Shown here piece after piece: positions 16,526 through 24,932 of a DNA stretch of 64,000 bases. Position 1 is the stretch's first letter. Each line of letters starts with the position of its first letter. Made by a program: the position numbers and the translations under genes. Below the pieces are notes generated by a model. That model saw nothing but the letters and a program-made list of their open reading frames with translations. It was not told the origin of the DNA and did not search any database. Location of the stretch: contig JBAOIH010000001.1 in NCBI GenBank assembly GCA_037045645.1, positions 930,001 through 994,000 on the forward strand, written 5' to 3'. This stretch comes from Nocardioides sp. (lineage in GTDB: Bacteria > Actinomycetota > Actinomycetes > Propionibacteriales > Nocardioidaceae).

Positions 16526-16597
16526 TGGGGTATGGTGTAATTGGCAGCACGACTGATTCTGGTTCAGTTAGTCAAGGTTCGAGTCCTTGTACCCCAG
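16526..16597 (+). tRNA. tRNA-Gln (CTG anticodon)
   Basis: The acceptor arms TGGGGTA and TACCCCA pair perfectly. The anticodon stem ACTGA/TCAGT encloses TTCTGGT, giving anticodon CTG. The T arm contains GGTTCGAGTCC. CCA is not encoded. Confidence 0.95.
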
Positions 16598-16639
16598 CGA
16601 TCCACCCACGCGATCCGATCCGACTCGGCTCGCGAGGAT

Positions 16640-16668
16640 TTGGAGCGAATCTCCAGCCTGGCTAGAGT
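16640..16668 (+). promoter_or_regulatory. Likely promoter of tRNA-Glu
   Basis: TTGGAG (16640-16645) and TAGAGT (16663-16668) are separated by 17 bases, and the -10 lies 25 bases ahead of the tRNA. Confidence 0.6.
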
Positions 16669-16693
16669 TTCGCTTCGTTGCGTGAGCAATCAC

Positions 16694-16766
16694 GCCCCCG
16701 TCGTCTAGTGGCCTAGGACGCCGCCCTCTCAAGGCGGTAGCGCCGGTTCGAATCCGGTCGGGGGTA
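16694..16766 (+). tRNA. tRNA-Glu (CTC anticodon)
   Basis: The acceptor GCCCCCG pairs with CGGGGGT. The anticodon stem CCGCC/GGCGG encloses CTCTCAA, giving anticodon CTC. The T arm contains GGTTCGAATCC. The following bases 16767-16769 read CCA, so the 3' end may be encoded. Confidence 0.95.
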
Positions 16767-16776
16767 CCACGAGTGC

Positions 16777-16809
16777 ACGGCCCCGGATCAGCGAAGCTGC
16801 CGGGGCCGT
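16777..16809 (+). terminator. Terminator after tRNA-Glu
   Basis: ACGGCCCCGG (16777-16786) pairs perfectly with CCGGGGCCGT (16800-16809) around a 13-base loop. The following T tract is short, as is usual in high-GC terminators. Confidence 0.8.
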
Positions 16810-16815
16810 TCTGTC

Positions 16816-16931
16816 GACCTGTCGCGTCTGCTCCGTGTGAGGCCGCCGACCTGTCGCGTCTGCTCCGCGTGAGGCCGCCGACCTGTCGCGTCTGCTCCGC
16901 GTGAGGCCGCCGACCTGTCGCGTCTGCTCAC
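16816..16931. repeat. 32-bp tandem repeat array D, about 3.6 units
   Basis: Near-identical units start at 16816, 16848, 16880 and 16912, each beginning GACCTGTCGCGTCTGCTCCG and ending TGAGGCCGCC. The array fills most of the gap between the tRNA-Glu terminator and ada/alkA. It has no obvious hairpin and is unrelated to the 21-bp arrays in unit length. Confidence 0.9.
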
Positions 16932-16989
16932 CACTGCGATGTCTGATTCCCGCTAGCACGTGCCTTCCGGTGGCGCGATGATGGTGTGC

Positions 16990-18552
16990 ATGAGCGCCCC
17001 GCCGTTGGATCACGAGACGTGTTATCGCGCGGTCTCGGGTCGCGACCGCAGGTTCGACGGGGTCTTCTACACCGCGGTGAAGACCACCGGAATCTATTGC
17101 CGGCCCTCCTGCCCTGCTCGTACGCCGGCCTCCCGCAACGTCACCTTCCACCCCACCGCCGCCTCGGCGCAGGCAGCGGGCTTTCGCGCCTGCAAACGAT
17201 GTCTGCCCGACGCGACGCCGGGCAGTCCGCGGTGGGACGTCAACGCCGACACAGCAGGTCGGGCGATGCGGCTGATCAATGACGGGGTCGTGGATCGTGC
17301 TGGCGTCGAGGAGTTGGCCAGGCAGGTCGGTTATACGTCTCGGCACCTCAACCGGCTGCTCGTCGCGGAGGTTGGTGCAGGCCCGCTCGCACTCGCTCGC
17401 GCCCGCAGGGCACAGACGGCCCGCGTACTCGTGGAGACCACCGACCTGCCGCTGACCGACGTCGCCTTCGCCGCGGGGTTCAGCAGCGTGCGGCAGTTCA
17501 ACGAGAGCTTCAAAGAGGTGTACGACGCGGCGCCACGCGAACTGCGGCGTGGTTTCGAGACGCGCGCGGGGCGCGCTCCTCAACCACCGGAGGCAGAGCG
17601 CGGTCCTCACCCGTCGAAGGCGCCGGGCGTGACCCGTCTGCCGATCCGGTTGGCCGTACGCACTCCGTACGCCGGCAAAGCGCTGCTCGCCTTCCTCGCC
17701 CCGCGCACCGTGGCCGGAGTCGAGACCGCACGCATCAACCCCGGCGGCGAGGGGACTTATGCCCGCACGCTCCGTCTGCCCCACGGGGTGGGCGCCGTCG
17801 AGGTGCACTTGAGCGATCACGAGGAGGTCGGCACTGCGCAGGTCGACGCCACCTTGCACCTGGCCGATCTGCGCGATCTGGGCGCGGCCGTCGAACGCAC
17901 CCGGCGACTCCTGGATGCCGACGCGGACCCGCTCGCAGTGAGCACCGCGTTGGAGAGCGACAAGATCCTCGGCCCCCTGATCGCCCACCACCCCGGCCTG
18001 CGCGTCCCCGGCCACGTCGACGGTGAGGAGATCGCCGTACGCGCCGTGCTCGGCCAACAGATCAGCGTCGCGCGAGCACGCACTCTGGCCGGCGACTTGA
18101 CCGAGAAGCACGGTCAGCGCATCGAGACTTCGTACGACGACCTCACCCACCTCTTCCCGACGAGCGACAGCCTGAGCCGACTAACGCCCGAGGACTATCC
18201 GATGCCGCGCGCTCGAGGCCGAGCGTTGATCAGCCTGACCAAGGCGCTGGCCGACGAACAGATCCGGCTCGACCGGAGCACTGATCGACATGACGTACGC
18301 GAGGCGCTGCTGGCCCTGCCGGGCATCGGTCCGTGGACGGCCGACTACATCGCCATGCGAGCACTTGGCGACCCCGACGTCTTCTTGGCGACCGATGTCG
18401 GCATCAAGCACGCCTTGACGAATCTCGGCCACGACCCGACACACGCCGAGCGGCTCGCAGACACGTGGCGGCCTTGGCGCTCGTACGCCCAGATCCACCT
18501 CTGGCAGAGCCTGCACGACGTGCAGGACCAAGAGCAGCAGGAGAAGATATGA
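16990..18552 (+). CDS. alkA: Ada-like regulator fused to AlkA DNA-3-methyladenine glycosylase
   Basis: This 520-residue fusion senses and repairs alkylated DNA. Residues 1-75 are the Ada metal-binding domain with the four cysteines (YCRPSC and CKRC; the first cluster carries the methyl acceptor). Residues ~85-185 form the AraC-type HTH (GYTSRHLNRLL and FAAGFSSVRQFNESF). From ~225 the AlkA fold follows, with the HhH element LLALPGIGPWTADYIAMRAL and the catalytic aspartate region DPDVFLATDVGIK. The linker carries an in-frame palindromic repeat (17550-17590). I start at ATG 16990. Its stop overlaps ogt (ATGA), so both are one operon, probably self-activated on methylation. Confidence 0.9.
   Translation: MSAPPLDHETCYRAVSGRDRRFDGVFYTAVKTTGIYCRPSCPARTPASRNVTFHPTAASAQAAGFRACKRCLPDATPGSPRWDVNADTAGRAMRLINDGVVDRAGVEELARQVGYTSRHLNRLLVAEVGAGPLALARARRAQTARVLVETTDLPLTDVAFAAGFSSVRQFNESFKEVYDAAPRELRRGFETRAGRAPQPPEAERGPHPSKAPGVTRLPIRLAVRTPYAGKALLAFLAPRTVAGVETARINPGGEGTYARTLRLPHGVGAVEVHLSDHEEVGTAQVDATLHLADLRDLGAAVERTRRLLDADADPLAVSTALESDKILGPLIAHHPGLRVPGHVDGEEIAVRAVLGQQISVARARTLAGDLTEKHGQRIETSYDDLTHLFPTSDSLSRLTPEDYPMPRARGRALISLTKALADEQIRLDRSTDRHDVREALLALPGIGPWTADYIAMRALGDPDVFLATDVGIKHALTNLGHDPTHAERLADTWRPWRSYAQIHLWQSLHDVQDQEQQEKI
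17550..17590. repeat. Palindromic repeat family A copy inside alkA
   Basis: The sequence reads TGGTTTCGAGACGCGCG, then GGGGCGCGCTCCTCAACCA and CCGG, the same word found in intergenic copies at 10406, 24126 and 51653-51808. It is in frame and encodes the linker between the HTH and glycosylase domains. Confidence 0.85.
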
Positions 18553-19034
18553 CCGTGCACACCGTGATGGCCTCCCCGATCGGCGATCTGCGCATCGTCG
18601 AGCAGGACGGCGCGATCACCGCGATCGAGTTCAGCCCGTTCGTCGACTCCGACGGTCGCCCGCGCGGCGCCCGCGACGATGCGCACCCGGTGCTTCGGCA
18701 GGCGGTGCAGCAACTCACCGAATACTTCAACCGGGAGCGACAGGCGTTCGACCTACCGCTGGCGCCCAAGGGCAGCGACTTCCAGCACAGCGTGTGGAAG
18801 GAACTCGCGCTGATCGGCTTCGGAGAGACCGCGACGTACGGTCAGATCGCACACCGCCTCGGGCGTACGAACGCCGCCTCTCGCGCCGTCGGCCTGGCCA
18901 ACGGCTCCAACCCGATTCCGATCGTGATCCCGTGCCACCGGGTGATCGGCGCCAACGGCACGCTGACGGGCTATGCCGGCGGGGTCGAGCGCAAGCAGAT
19001 CCTGCTCGACCTGGAGCAGGACGCGTTGTTCTGA
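18549..19034 (+). CDS. ogt: Methylated-DNA--cysteine S-methyltransferase
   Basis: This 161-residue suicide enzyme removes methyl groups from O6-methylguanine. The active-site motif PCHRV lies near residue 125 (IPIVIPCHRVIGANG) and the HTH-like VGLANGSNP precedes it. GETATYGQIAHRLG is the DNA-binding wing. The ATG overlaps the alkA stop by four bases, making a two-gene alkylation-repair operon with the fused Ada/AlkA sensor-glycosylase. Confidence 0.95.
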   Translation: MTVHTVMASPIGDLRIVEQDGAITAIEFSPFVDSDGRPRGARDDAHPVLRQAVQQLTEYFNRERQAFDLPLAPKGSDFQHSVWKELALIGFGETATYGQIAHRLGRTNAASRAVGLANGSNPIPIVIPCHRVIGANGTLTGYAGGVERKQILLDLEQDALF

Positions 19035-19037
19035 CGC

Positions 19038-19079
19038 GTTCGTGACCCCTCGGCGAGAGTTCGTGACTCCTCGGCGTGG
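19038..19079. repeat. 21-bp direct repeat E, two units
   Basis: Two units (19038-19058 and 19059-19079) read GTTCGTGAC(C/T)CCTCGGCG and differ in a few bases. On the minus strand they read GAGTCACGAAC-type words, distantly like arrays A-C, with the same 21-bp period. They lie between ogt and the Nudix gene. Confidence 0.7.
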
Positions 19080-19091
19080 GAGGGTCGGGGG

Positions 19092-19679
19092 ATGAGCACC
19101 GACGGCCGGACCGAGCAAGCGACCCACGACGCCGGGGGCTGGCAGACCGTGGAGTCGAGGGTGGCGTACGAGAACCCGTGGATGTTCGTGCGCGAGGACA
19201 AGGTGATCCGGCCCAACGGCGACGACGGGCTCTATGGCGTCGTCCACTCGCGCAATCCAGCGGTCTTCATCGTCGCGCTGACCGAGGACGACGAGGTCGT
19301 CATGATCGAGACGTTCCGGTACACGACGCAGACGTGGTCCCTGGAGGTGCCCGCCGGCAGTACCGATGGCGAAGACCCGTTGATAGCGGCCGAACGCGAA
19401 CTCGCGGAGGAGAACGGCCTGGCCGCAAGCGAGTGGATTCCGCTGGGCGGGTACTTCGCCCTCAACGGGATCGCGCACTGCCCCGAGAGTGCCTACCTGG
19501 CGCGCGGGCTCACCACCGTCGACGACCCCACCGAGCACCAGGCCGAGGAAGGAATCCGGACCGTACGCCGCGTCCCCTGGCGCGAGGTGCTCGAGCTGGT
19601 CAAGTCCGGTGGCATCCAGGATTCGGGCACGATCGCGCCGCTGATGCTGGCGGCGGTCCACCTGGGCCGGGTGTCGTGA
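19092..19679 (+). CDS. Nudix hydrolase (ADP-ribose pyrophosphatase-like)
   Basis: This 195-residue protein has a Nudix fold that hydrolyses a nucleoside diphosphate linked to another moiety. The metal-binding box is AGSTDGEDPLIAAERELAEE followed by NGL, with the catalytic RE-x2-EE intact; the spacing before the first acidic residue is slightly shorter than the GX5E consensus. The upstream WSLEVPAG block and the PESAYLARGL block are typical of ADP-sugar pyrophosphatases (NudF-like). ATG 19092 follows GGAGGG. It follows the repair operon but is separated from it by repeat E. Confidence 0.8.
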   Translation: MSTDGRTEQATHDAGGWQTVESRVAYENPWMFVREDKVIRPNGDDGLYGVVHSRNPAVFIVALTEDDEVVMIETFRYTTQTWSLEVPAGSTDGEDPLIAAERELAEENGLAASEWIPLGGYFALNGIAHCPESAYLARGLTTVDDPTEHQAEEGIRTVRRVPWREVLELVKSGGIQDSGTIAPLMLAAVHLGRVS

Positions 19680-19717
19680 CCCTCCAACCAAAGCCGCCAC
19701 TCACGCGTTGACCGGGT

Positions 19718-20209
19718 ATGGACACCGATGAGGCGTACGTCGAATGGGCCACAGCGGCTCAACATGGCCTGCTGCGCTTCGCGGTGCTTCTGACCGGTGA
19801 CCGTCACCGGTCCGAGGATCTGGTCCAGGAGGCGCTGACCAAGGTGGCCCAGCGCTGGCGGAGCCTGCGCGACGGCAACCCCACGGCGTACGCCCACCGG
19901 ATCCTGGTGCGCGACAACATCAGCTGGTGGCGCCGACATCGCCGTGAGGTCGTTCGGGAGCCGGAGGACCGTCCGACGACGGACCTCGATCCGAGCAGAC
20001 GCATCGATCTCGAGCGTGCCCTGTCGACGCTCACGCCTCGCCAGCGTGCGGTGATCGCGCTGCGCTTCTACGCCGACCTCACCGAGGCGCAGACAGCCGA
20101 CGCGATGGGCGTGGCGATCGGCACCGTGAAGAGCCAGACCCATCTCGCCCTGAGGCGCCTGCGCGAGGCTGCGCCGCACCTCGCCGAACTCTTGGAGGAC
20201 CCGCGATGA
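19718..20209 (+). CDS. SigE-family ECF RNA polymerase sigma factor
   Basis: This 163-residue sigma factor has region 2 (LLRFAVLLTGDRHRSEDLVQ to WRRHRRE) and region 4 (ALSTLTPRQRAVIALRFYADLTEAQTADAMG, then IGTVKSQTHLALRRLRE). It resembles the SigE/SigL-like actinobacterial group whose partner is encoded next to it. The next gene starts within its stop codon and encodes a single-span membrane protein, probably its anti-sigma factor or output protein. Confidence 0.9.
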   Translation: MDTDEAYVEWATAAQHGLLRFAVLLTGDRHRSEDLVQEALTKVAQRWRSLRDGNPTAYAHRILVRDNISWWRRHRREVVREPEDRPTTDLDPSRRIDLERALSTLTPRQRAVIALRFYADLTEAQTADAMGVAIGTVKSQTHLALRRLREAAPHLAELLEDPR

Positions 20210-21375
20210 CCGAGACACGCTTGACTGAGCTGCTGCACGACACCGTCAGCGACGTGCCCGCTCCGCTGCCGGGAGCGGTCGACACGGCCTGGCGTCAAGG
20301 CGTACGCCGCCGGCAGCGTTCGCGCACCCTGATGTCCGCTGCGGCTGTGGCGGTGGTGGCCGTTGGCGCGGTGGCGGTCGTACGCCCCGGGTCGGTCACC
20401 GATCTGTTGTCGCCCGATCGCGGGAATCTTGCCGCGAGTGAGTCACCGAGCATCTCCAGCACCCAGCCGGGGAGCTCGGCCGCCCCGGATGCGCACTATC
20501 AGAGGGTGCCGGTCTGGTGGGCGCCCGATGCTGCGGACGAAGCCTCGTTGCCGTGGGTTGGGCCGAATCCCGAAGAACAGTTCCTCGACCTATCCGCGGA
20601 TCGGCCGATGATCGAAGCGGGCACGCGACTGCTCGGGGTGTTCGAGGTCTTCGACGACCAGGGCCGTTGGAAGCGCTTCGTCGGGGTCGACGAGGCTGGT
20701 CGTTCCTGGACCATCCCGACCGGGCGGATCGCGGCCAACCATGACGAGGGCGGGAATGTGGCTGCGGTTCTCGCGCCCAATGGCGGACTGTCACCGGACG
20801 GCTGGACGATCCTGTTCGCCCAGGTCGACGACCTCGTGCTGCTCGATCTGCACACCTTGGAGCAGCGGATCATCGCGACCCCTCGCTATCTGGCCGAGGG
20901 CGCCGAATGGCTCAACCCCGACACCATCTGGCTGCCCGACGAGCTCGCAGCCGACAGTGGTCGCACCGTCGACCTCGACGGCAACGAGACCGGACGCAGA
21001 CCCCGCATGACGTTCACCGGGCTGCCTATCGCGAATGGCGACCAGATGTACGGCTCGTGGGCCGGGCGTCCCGGCGAGGTGGCGCAGGCGGCGTTCCTGG
21101 CCGGGCCGGTCGAGGGTGGGGCGTACGCCAACCCCGAAGGCATCGTGGTCTCGGGAGCGAACCGATCCGTGCTGGCGCTGTCGGTCGAGGGGCGAGGCAA
21201 GACGTGCTGCAACGTTGCCGGCTGGCTCGACGACTCGTGGTTGGGCTTCACGTCGAAGAATCGCCTGCTGGCCTGGCGGGTCGGCTCGGGTGAGGTCGCC
21301 AAGGTGGCGGAGTTCACGGGGTTGGACGGTGCGTGGTTCACCTCGAGTTGGGCGCGCGACTCACTGAGTGACTGA
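20206..21375 (+). CDS. Single-span membrane protein, likely partner of the sigma factor
   Basis: The 389-residue product has a ~40-residue cytoplasmic head ending in basic residues (RRRQRSRT), one membrane segment at about residues 45-62, and a large outer domain with repeated GG/W/D turns reminiscent of a beta propeller (DGWTILFAQVDDLVLLDLH). The ATG overlaps the sigma-factor stop by four bases. This layout fits a membrane anti-sigma or a sigma-associated sensor, but no zinc-binding anti-sigma motif is visible. The family is not recognised. Confidence 0.7.
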   Translation: MTETRLTELLHDTVSDVPAPLPGAVDTAWRQGVRRRQRSRTLMSAAAVAVVAVGAVAVVRPGSVTDLLSPDRGNLAASESPSISSTQPGSSAAPDAHYQRVPVWWAPDAADEASLPWVGPNPEEQFLDLSADRPMIEAGTRLLGVFEVFDDQGRWKRFVGVDEAGRSWTIPTGRIAANHDEGGNVAAVLAPNGGLSPDGWTILFAQVDDLVLLDLHTLEQRIIATPRYLAEGAEWLNPDTIWLPDELAADSGRTVDLDGNETGRRPRMTFTGLPIANGDQMYGSWAGRPGEVAQAAFLAGPVEGGAYANPEGIVVSGANRSVLALSVEGRGKTCCNVAGWLDDSWLGFTSKNRLLAWRVGSGEVAKVAEFTGLDGAWFTSSWARDSLSD

Positions 21376-21377
21376 GT

Positions 21378-21424
21378 TTGTGGTGCTTGCTGGTGCCACT
21401 GGGTGACACCGGCAAGCACCACAA
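21378..21424. terminator. Bidirectional terminator between convergent genes
   Basis: An 18-bp stem with one wobble (21378-21395 with 21407-21424, arms TTGTGGTGCTTGCTGGTG and CACCGGCAAGCACCACAA) lies between the convergent sigma-partner and membrane-protein genes. Confidence 0.8.
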
Positions 21425-21430
21425 GGGGCT

Positions 21431-21820
21431 TCAGTGAGCGGTGCCCAGGCTGGCTCGGCCGAGCACGGCACCGAGCAGGGCCGGCGCGAGGATCAGGCCG
21501 ACCGTGAACGGGATCGTGAAGAGATCCGCGAGGATCAACTCCAGCGCTTCATCGCCCGCTTCGAGGATGGCCCGGGTGACCAGCCAGCCGACGGAGACGA
21601 CGAGCGCCACGATCGTCCATGCGGCCAGCGTCTTCGGCAGGTCCTGGCGTCGGCCGTCGAAGAATGCCCAGATGACGCTGATGACGACCAGGGCGGCGAA
21701 GATCATCAGGCCCGCGCCGATGTTGGGGTCGCCCTTGGTGGCGGTGAGGTCGATGATGAGGTACGCGACGACGAGGACGGCGGTGATCGCGGCGGTCCGG
21801 ATCAGGATCAAGGAGGTCAT
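21431..21820 (-). CDS. Small integral membrane protein, unknown function
   Basis: This 129-residue protein has four hydrophobic segments (about residues 5-25, 38-55, 65-88 and 100-120) joined by short loops, one of which carries FFDGRRQDLP. No conserved motif is recognised. It stands alone between a convergent terminator and ndgR. ATG 21820 has AAGGAGG close upstream on its strand. Confidence 0.65.
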   Translation of the reverse strand: MTSLILIRTAAITAVLVVAYLIIDLTATKGDPNIGAGLMIFAALVVISVIWAFFDGRRQDLPKTLAAWTIVALVVSVGWLVTRAILEAGDEALELILADLFTIPFTVGLILAPALLGAVLGRASLGTAH

Positions 21821-21867
21821 GATCTCAGGCTGATCCCGTCAGGCTGCTCGCGCATCGACCGGCGTAC

Positions 21868-22590
21868 TCACTCAGCAGCGGCGCGACGCAGTGATTCGCT
21901 GAGCCGTTCGGCTGCGGCGAGCACCGCGGGAGCGTGCATCCGGCCCGGTTGGCGAGTGAGACGTTCGAGCGGACCGGACACAGAGACCGCCGCGATCACC
22001 TTGCCGCCGGGGGAGCGTACGGGCGCCGACACCGACGCCACGCCCTGCTCGCGTTCGCCGATCGACTGGGCCCAGCCGCGGCGGCGGATGCCGGACAGTG
22101 CGGTGGCGGAGTACGCCGCGTTCATCAGGCCGCGCTGCATCCGCTCGGGGTCCTCCCAGGCCAGCAAGACCTGGGCTGCCGAACCAGCGCGCATGGTGAG
22201 TTGGGAGCCGATCGGGATCGTGTCGCGCAGGCCCGACGGGCGTTCGGCAGCGGCGACGCAGATGCGGTGATCGCCCTGACGCCGCCACAGCTGGGCGGAC
22301 TCCCCGGTGATGTCGCGAAGGCGTGCCAGGATCGGCCCGGCCGCTGCCAGCAGGCGGTCCTCCCCGGCCGCAGCGGCGAGTTCCGAGAGCCGCGGACCGA
22401 GTACGAAGCGGCCCTGCATGTCGCGCGAGACCAAGCGGTGGTGCTCCAGTGCGACGGCGAGTCGGTGAGCGGTCGGTCGGGCCAGGCCCGTGCTGGTCAC
22501 CAGGGTCGCCAGCGTCGCCGGTCCCGACTCAAGAGCAGTCAGCACCAGGGCCGCCTTGTCGAGAACACCCACGCCGCTTCCGTTGTCCAT
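21868..22590 (-). CDS. ndgR: IclR family regulator NdgR
   Basis: This 240-residue IclR regulator is encoded divergently from leuCD, the position of NdgR (LtbR in corynebacteria), the known regulator of leucine and related amino-acid genes. Residues ~5-65 are the winged HTH (VLDKAALVLTAL to GLARPTAHRLAVALEHH). The C-terminal effector domain contains MRAGSAAQVLLAW and a GIRRRGWAQSIGEREQGVAS stretch typical of NdgR. It probably binds the 104-bp gap before leuC and controls both directions. Confidence 0.9.
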   Translation of the reverse strand: MDNGSGVGVLDKAALVLTALESGPATLATLVTSTGLARPTAHRLAVALEHHRLVSRDMQGRFVLGPRLSELAAAAGEDRLLAAAGPILARLRDITGESAQLWRRQGDHRICVAAAERPSGLRDTIPIGSQLTMRAGSAAQVLLAWEDPERMQRGLMNAAYSATALSGIRRRGWAQSIGEREQGVASVSAPVRSPGGKVIAAVSVSGPLERLTRQPGRMHAPAVLAAAERLSESLRRAAAE

Positions 22591-22694
22591 ATGGCGATAT
22601 TCTCATCTCACACTCTAGGATGGCAAGTAGTACGGTGTGCGACGTACGACACCGAGGTGCAAGCAGTAGGCCGAGAAGCAGAAGTGAGGATCAG
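22591..22694. promoter_or_regulatory. ndgR-leuC divergent control region
   Basis: This 104-bp gap must hold both promoters and the presumed NdgR operator. It contains an unusually AT-rich stretch (ATATTCTCATCTCACAC at 22596-22612). I cannot point to one clean palindrome. leuC has AAGTGAGGATC upstream as a possible ribosome binding site. Confidence 0.5.
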
Positions 22695-24098
22695 ATGGGC
22701 AAGACCCTGGCAGAGAAGGTCTGGGATGAGCACGTGGTGCGGTCGGCCGCAGGGGAGCCGGATCTGCTCTACATCGACCTTCACCTGATCCACGAGGTCA
22801 CCAGTCCGCAGGCGTTCGACGGACTGCGTCTCGCGGGCCGTCCCGTACGACGCCCCGAACTGACGCTGGCGACCGAGGACCACAACGTCCCGACGATCGA
22901 CTGGGACAAGCCGATCGCCGACCCGGTGAGTCGTACGCAGGTCGAGACGCTGCGCAAGAACGCCGAGGAGTTCGGCATTCGGCTGCACCCGCTCGGAGAC
23001 ATCGAGCAGGGCATCGTGCACGTGGTCGGTCCACAACTGGGACTCACTCAGCCGGGCATGACGATCGTGTGCGGTGACTCCCATACCTCCACCCACGGCG
23101 CGTTCGGTGCGCTCGCGTTCGGCATCGGTACGTCCGAGGTCGAGCACGTGCTGGCCACCCAGACGCTGCCGCAGGCCAAGCCCAAGACGATGGCTGTCAC
23201 CGTCGAGGGTTCGTTGCCGGACGGCGTGACCGCCAAGGACCTGATCCTCACCCTGATCAGCAAGACCGGCACTGGTGGCGGTCAGGGCTATGTCGTGGAA
23301 TACCGCGGCCCGGCCATCGAGGAACTCTCGATGGAGGTCGCGGATGACGATCTGCAACATGTCGATCGAGTGGGGCGCCAAGGCTGGTCTGATCGCCCCC
23401 GACCAGACCACCTTCGACTACATCGAGGGCAAGGCCGGCGCTCCCAAGGGCGAAGACTGGGTCGCTGCAGTCGAGCACTGGCGCACGCTCGTGCACCGAC
23501 GAGGACGCCGAGTTCGACAAGGAGATCGTGCTCGACGCCTCGAAGATGACTCCCTTCGTGACCTGGGGCACCAACCCGGGCCAGGGTGTCGCCGCTCGGT
23601 GCCGACGTGCCCAGCCCCGACGACTTCGAGGACGAGGTCGACAAGATCGCGGCCGAGAAGGCGTTGACGTATATGGGTCTGGAAGCCGGTACGCCGATGC
23701 GCGAGATCAAGGTCGACACCGTCTTCGTCGGCTCGTGTACCAACGGTCGCATCGAGGACCTTCGGCTGGCCGCGGACATCGTCAAGGGCCGCAAGGTGGC
23801 CGAGGGCACCCGGACTGCTGGTGGTGCCGGGCTCGGTGCGCGTACGCCTGCAGGCCGAAGAGGAGGGCCTCGACGTGGTCTTCAAAGAGGCTGGCGCCGA
23901 ATGGCGGGGCGCGGGGTGCTCGATGTGCCTAGGCATGAACCCCGATCAGCTCGCTCCGCGGCGAGCGCAGCGCCTCGACGTCCAACCGCAACTTCGAAGG
24001 CCGGCAGGGCAAGGGCGGGCGTACGCACCTCGTCTCGATCCGCCGTTGCCGCCGCGACCGCGATCCGGGGCACGCTGTCGTCGCCCGCCGATCTGTGA
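22695..24098 (+). pseudogene. leuC: 3-isopropylmalate dehydratase large subunit LeuC, six frameshifts
   Basis: LeuC with LeuD isomerises 2- to 3-isopropylmalate in leucine synthesis using a [4Fe-4S] cluster. The first ~215 residues are intact (MGKTLAEKVWDEHVV, CGDSHTSTHGAFGALAFGIG). Then the frame moves by +1 six times. In each case deleting one base restores the family sequence: T near 23337, C 23494, G 23591, A 23814, C 23959 and G 24042. The cluster ligands (VGSCTNGR and GCSMCLGMNPD) are still encoded. All six are single-base insertions and the pieces are otherwise perfectly conserved, so sequencing error is more likely than decay. The corrected length is about 466 residues. Confidence 0.9.
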
Positions 24099-24125
24099 CC
24101 TCGACTTTGCTCGATCAACCGAACA

Positions 24126-24164
24126 CCGCTGGTTGAGGAGCGCCATAGGCGCGTCTCGAAACCA
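24126..24164. repeat. Palindromic repeat family A copy between leuC and leuD
   Basis: CCGCTGGTTGAGGAGCGCC, four bases, then GGCGCGTCTCGAAACCA forms a long imperfect palindrome, minus orientation relative to the copy at 10406. It interrupts the leuC-leuD operon spacer. Confidence 0.85.
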
Positions 24165-24193
24165 TCTCGATCAACTGGCTCAAAGGAACTGAC

Positions 24194-24794
24194 ATGGATG
24201 CCTTCTCCACCCACACCGGTGTCGGCGTGCCGCTGCGCCGCAGCAACGTCGACACCGACCAGATCATCCCGGCCGTCTACCTCAAGCGCGTGACGCGTAC
24301 GGGGTTCGAGGACGGGCTGTTCGCAGCCTGGCGCGACGACCCGGACTTCGTGCTCAACAAGCCGGCGTACGCCGCGGGCTCGGTGCTTGTCGCCGGACCC
24401 GACTTCGGCACCGGCTCGTCGCGCGAGCACGCCGTCTGGGCGCTGCAGAACTACGGCTTCACGTGTCGTGATCGCGCCCCGGTTCGCCGACATCTTCCGG
24501 GGCAACTCGGGCAAGGCCGGTCTACTCGCAGCACAGGTCGACGAGAAGGTCGTCGGCGCGCTGTGGTCCTACCTGGAGGCCAACCCGGGCGCCACCATCA
24601 CCGTCGACCTGGAGACCAAGACAGTCAAGGCGGGCGAGGGGCCGGACGCGATCGAGGATTCCTTCGACATCGACGACTACACGCGGTGGCGCCTGCTCGA
24701 AGGACTCGACGACATCGGCATCACCTTGGGCCACGAAGCCGACATCTCGGCCTTCGAGACCGAGCGCCCGGCTTTCAAGCCGGTGACGCTCTGA
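24194..24794 (+). pseudogene. leuD: 3-isopropylmalate dehydratase small subunit LeuD, one frameshift
   Basis: LeuD completes the isopropylmalate isomerase with LeuC. The N-terminal part shows LRRSNVDTDQIIPAVYL and GPDFGTGSSREHAVWAL. One extra A at 24461 then shifts the frame; removing it joins LQNYGF to RVVIAPRFADIFRGNSGKAG. The corrected protein has about 199 residues, normal for LeuD. AAAGGAA precedes ATG 24194. A palindromic repeat sits in the leuC-leuD spacer. Confidence 0.9.
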
Positions 24795-24932
24795 CGGATC
24801 AGAACACCTGCCCACACGGGGAAATCAACGTCTTCCCCGGCGTGGCGCGTGAGTGTGTCGAGGAACATGCCTAGCGTGAAACCAGCGCTGGGCAGTCCGT
24901 CCGGCTCCGAGTGTTCATTGGAAGGGAAGCTA

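Noticed and set aside
16526..16931. Integrated element at the tRNA genes
   Set aside because: Both tRNAs are intact and no integrase, duplicated tRNA end or atypical block follows; only a tandem repeat array is present.
23330..24050. Programmed +1 frameshifting in leuC
   Set aside because: Six events in one gene with no shared slippery sequence would be unprecedented. Inserted bases differ at each site, so error or decay is simpler.
24842..24932. Longer HupB N-terminus from an upstream start
   Set aside because: The added residues are not conserved. GTG 24933 behind GGAAGGGAAG begins exactly at the HU fold.
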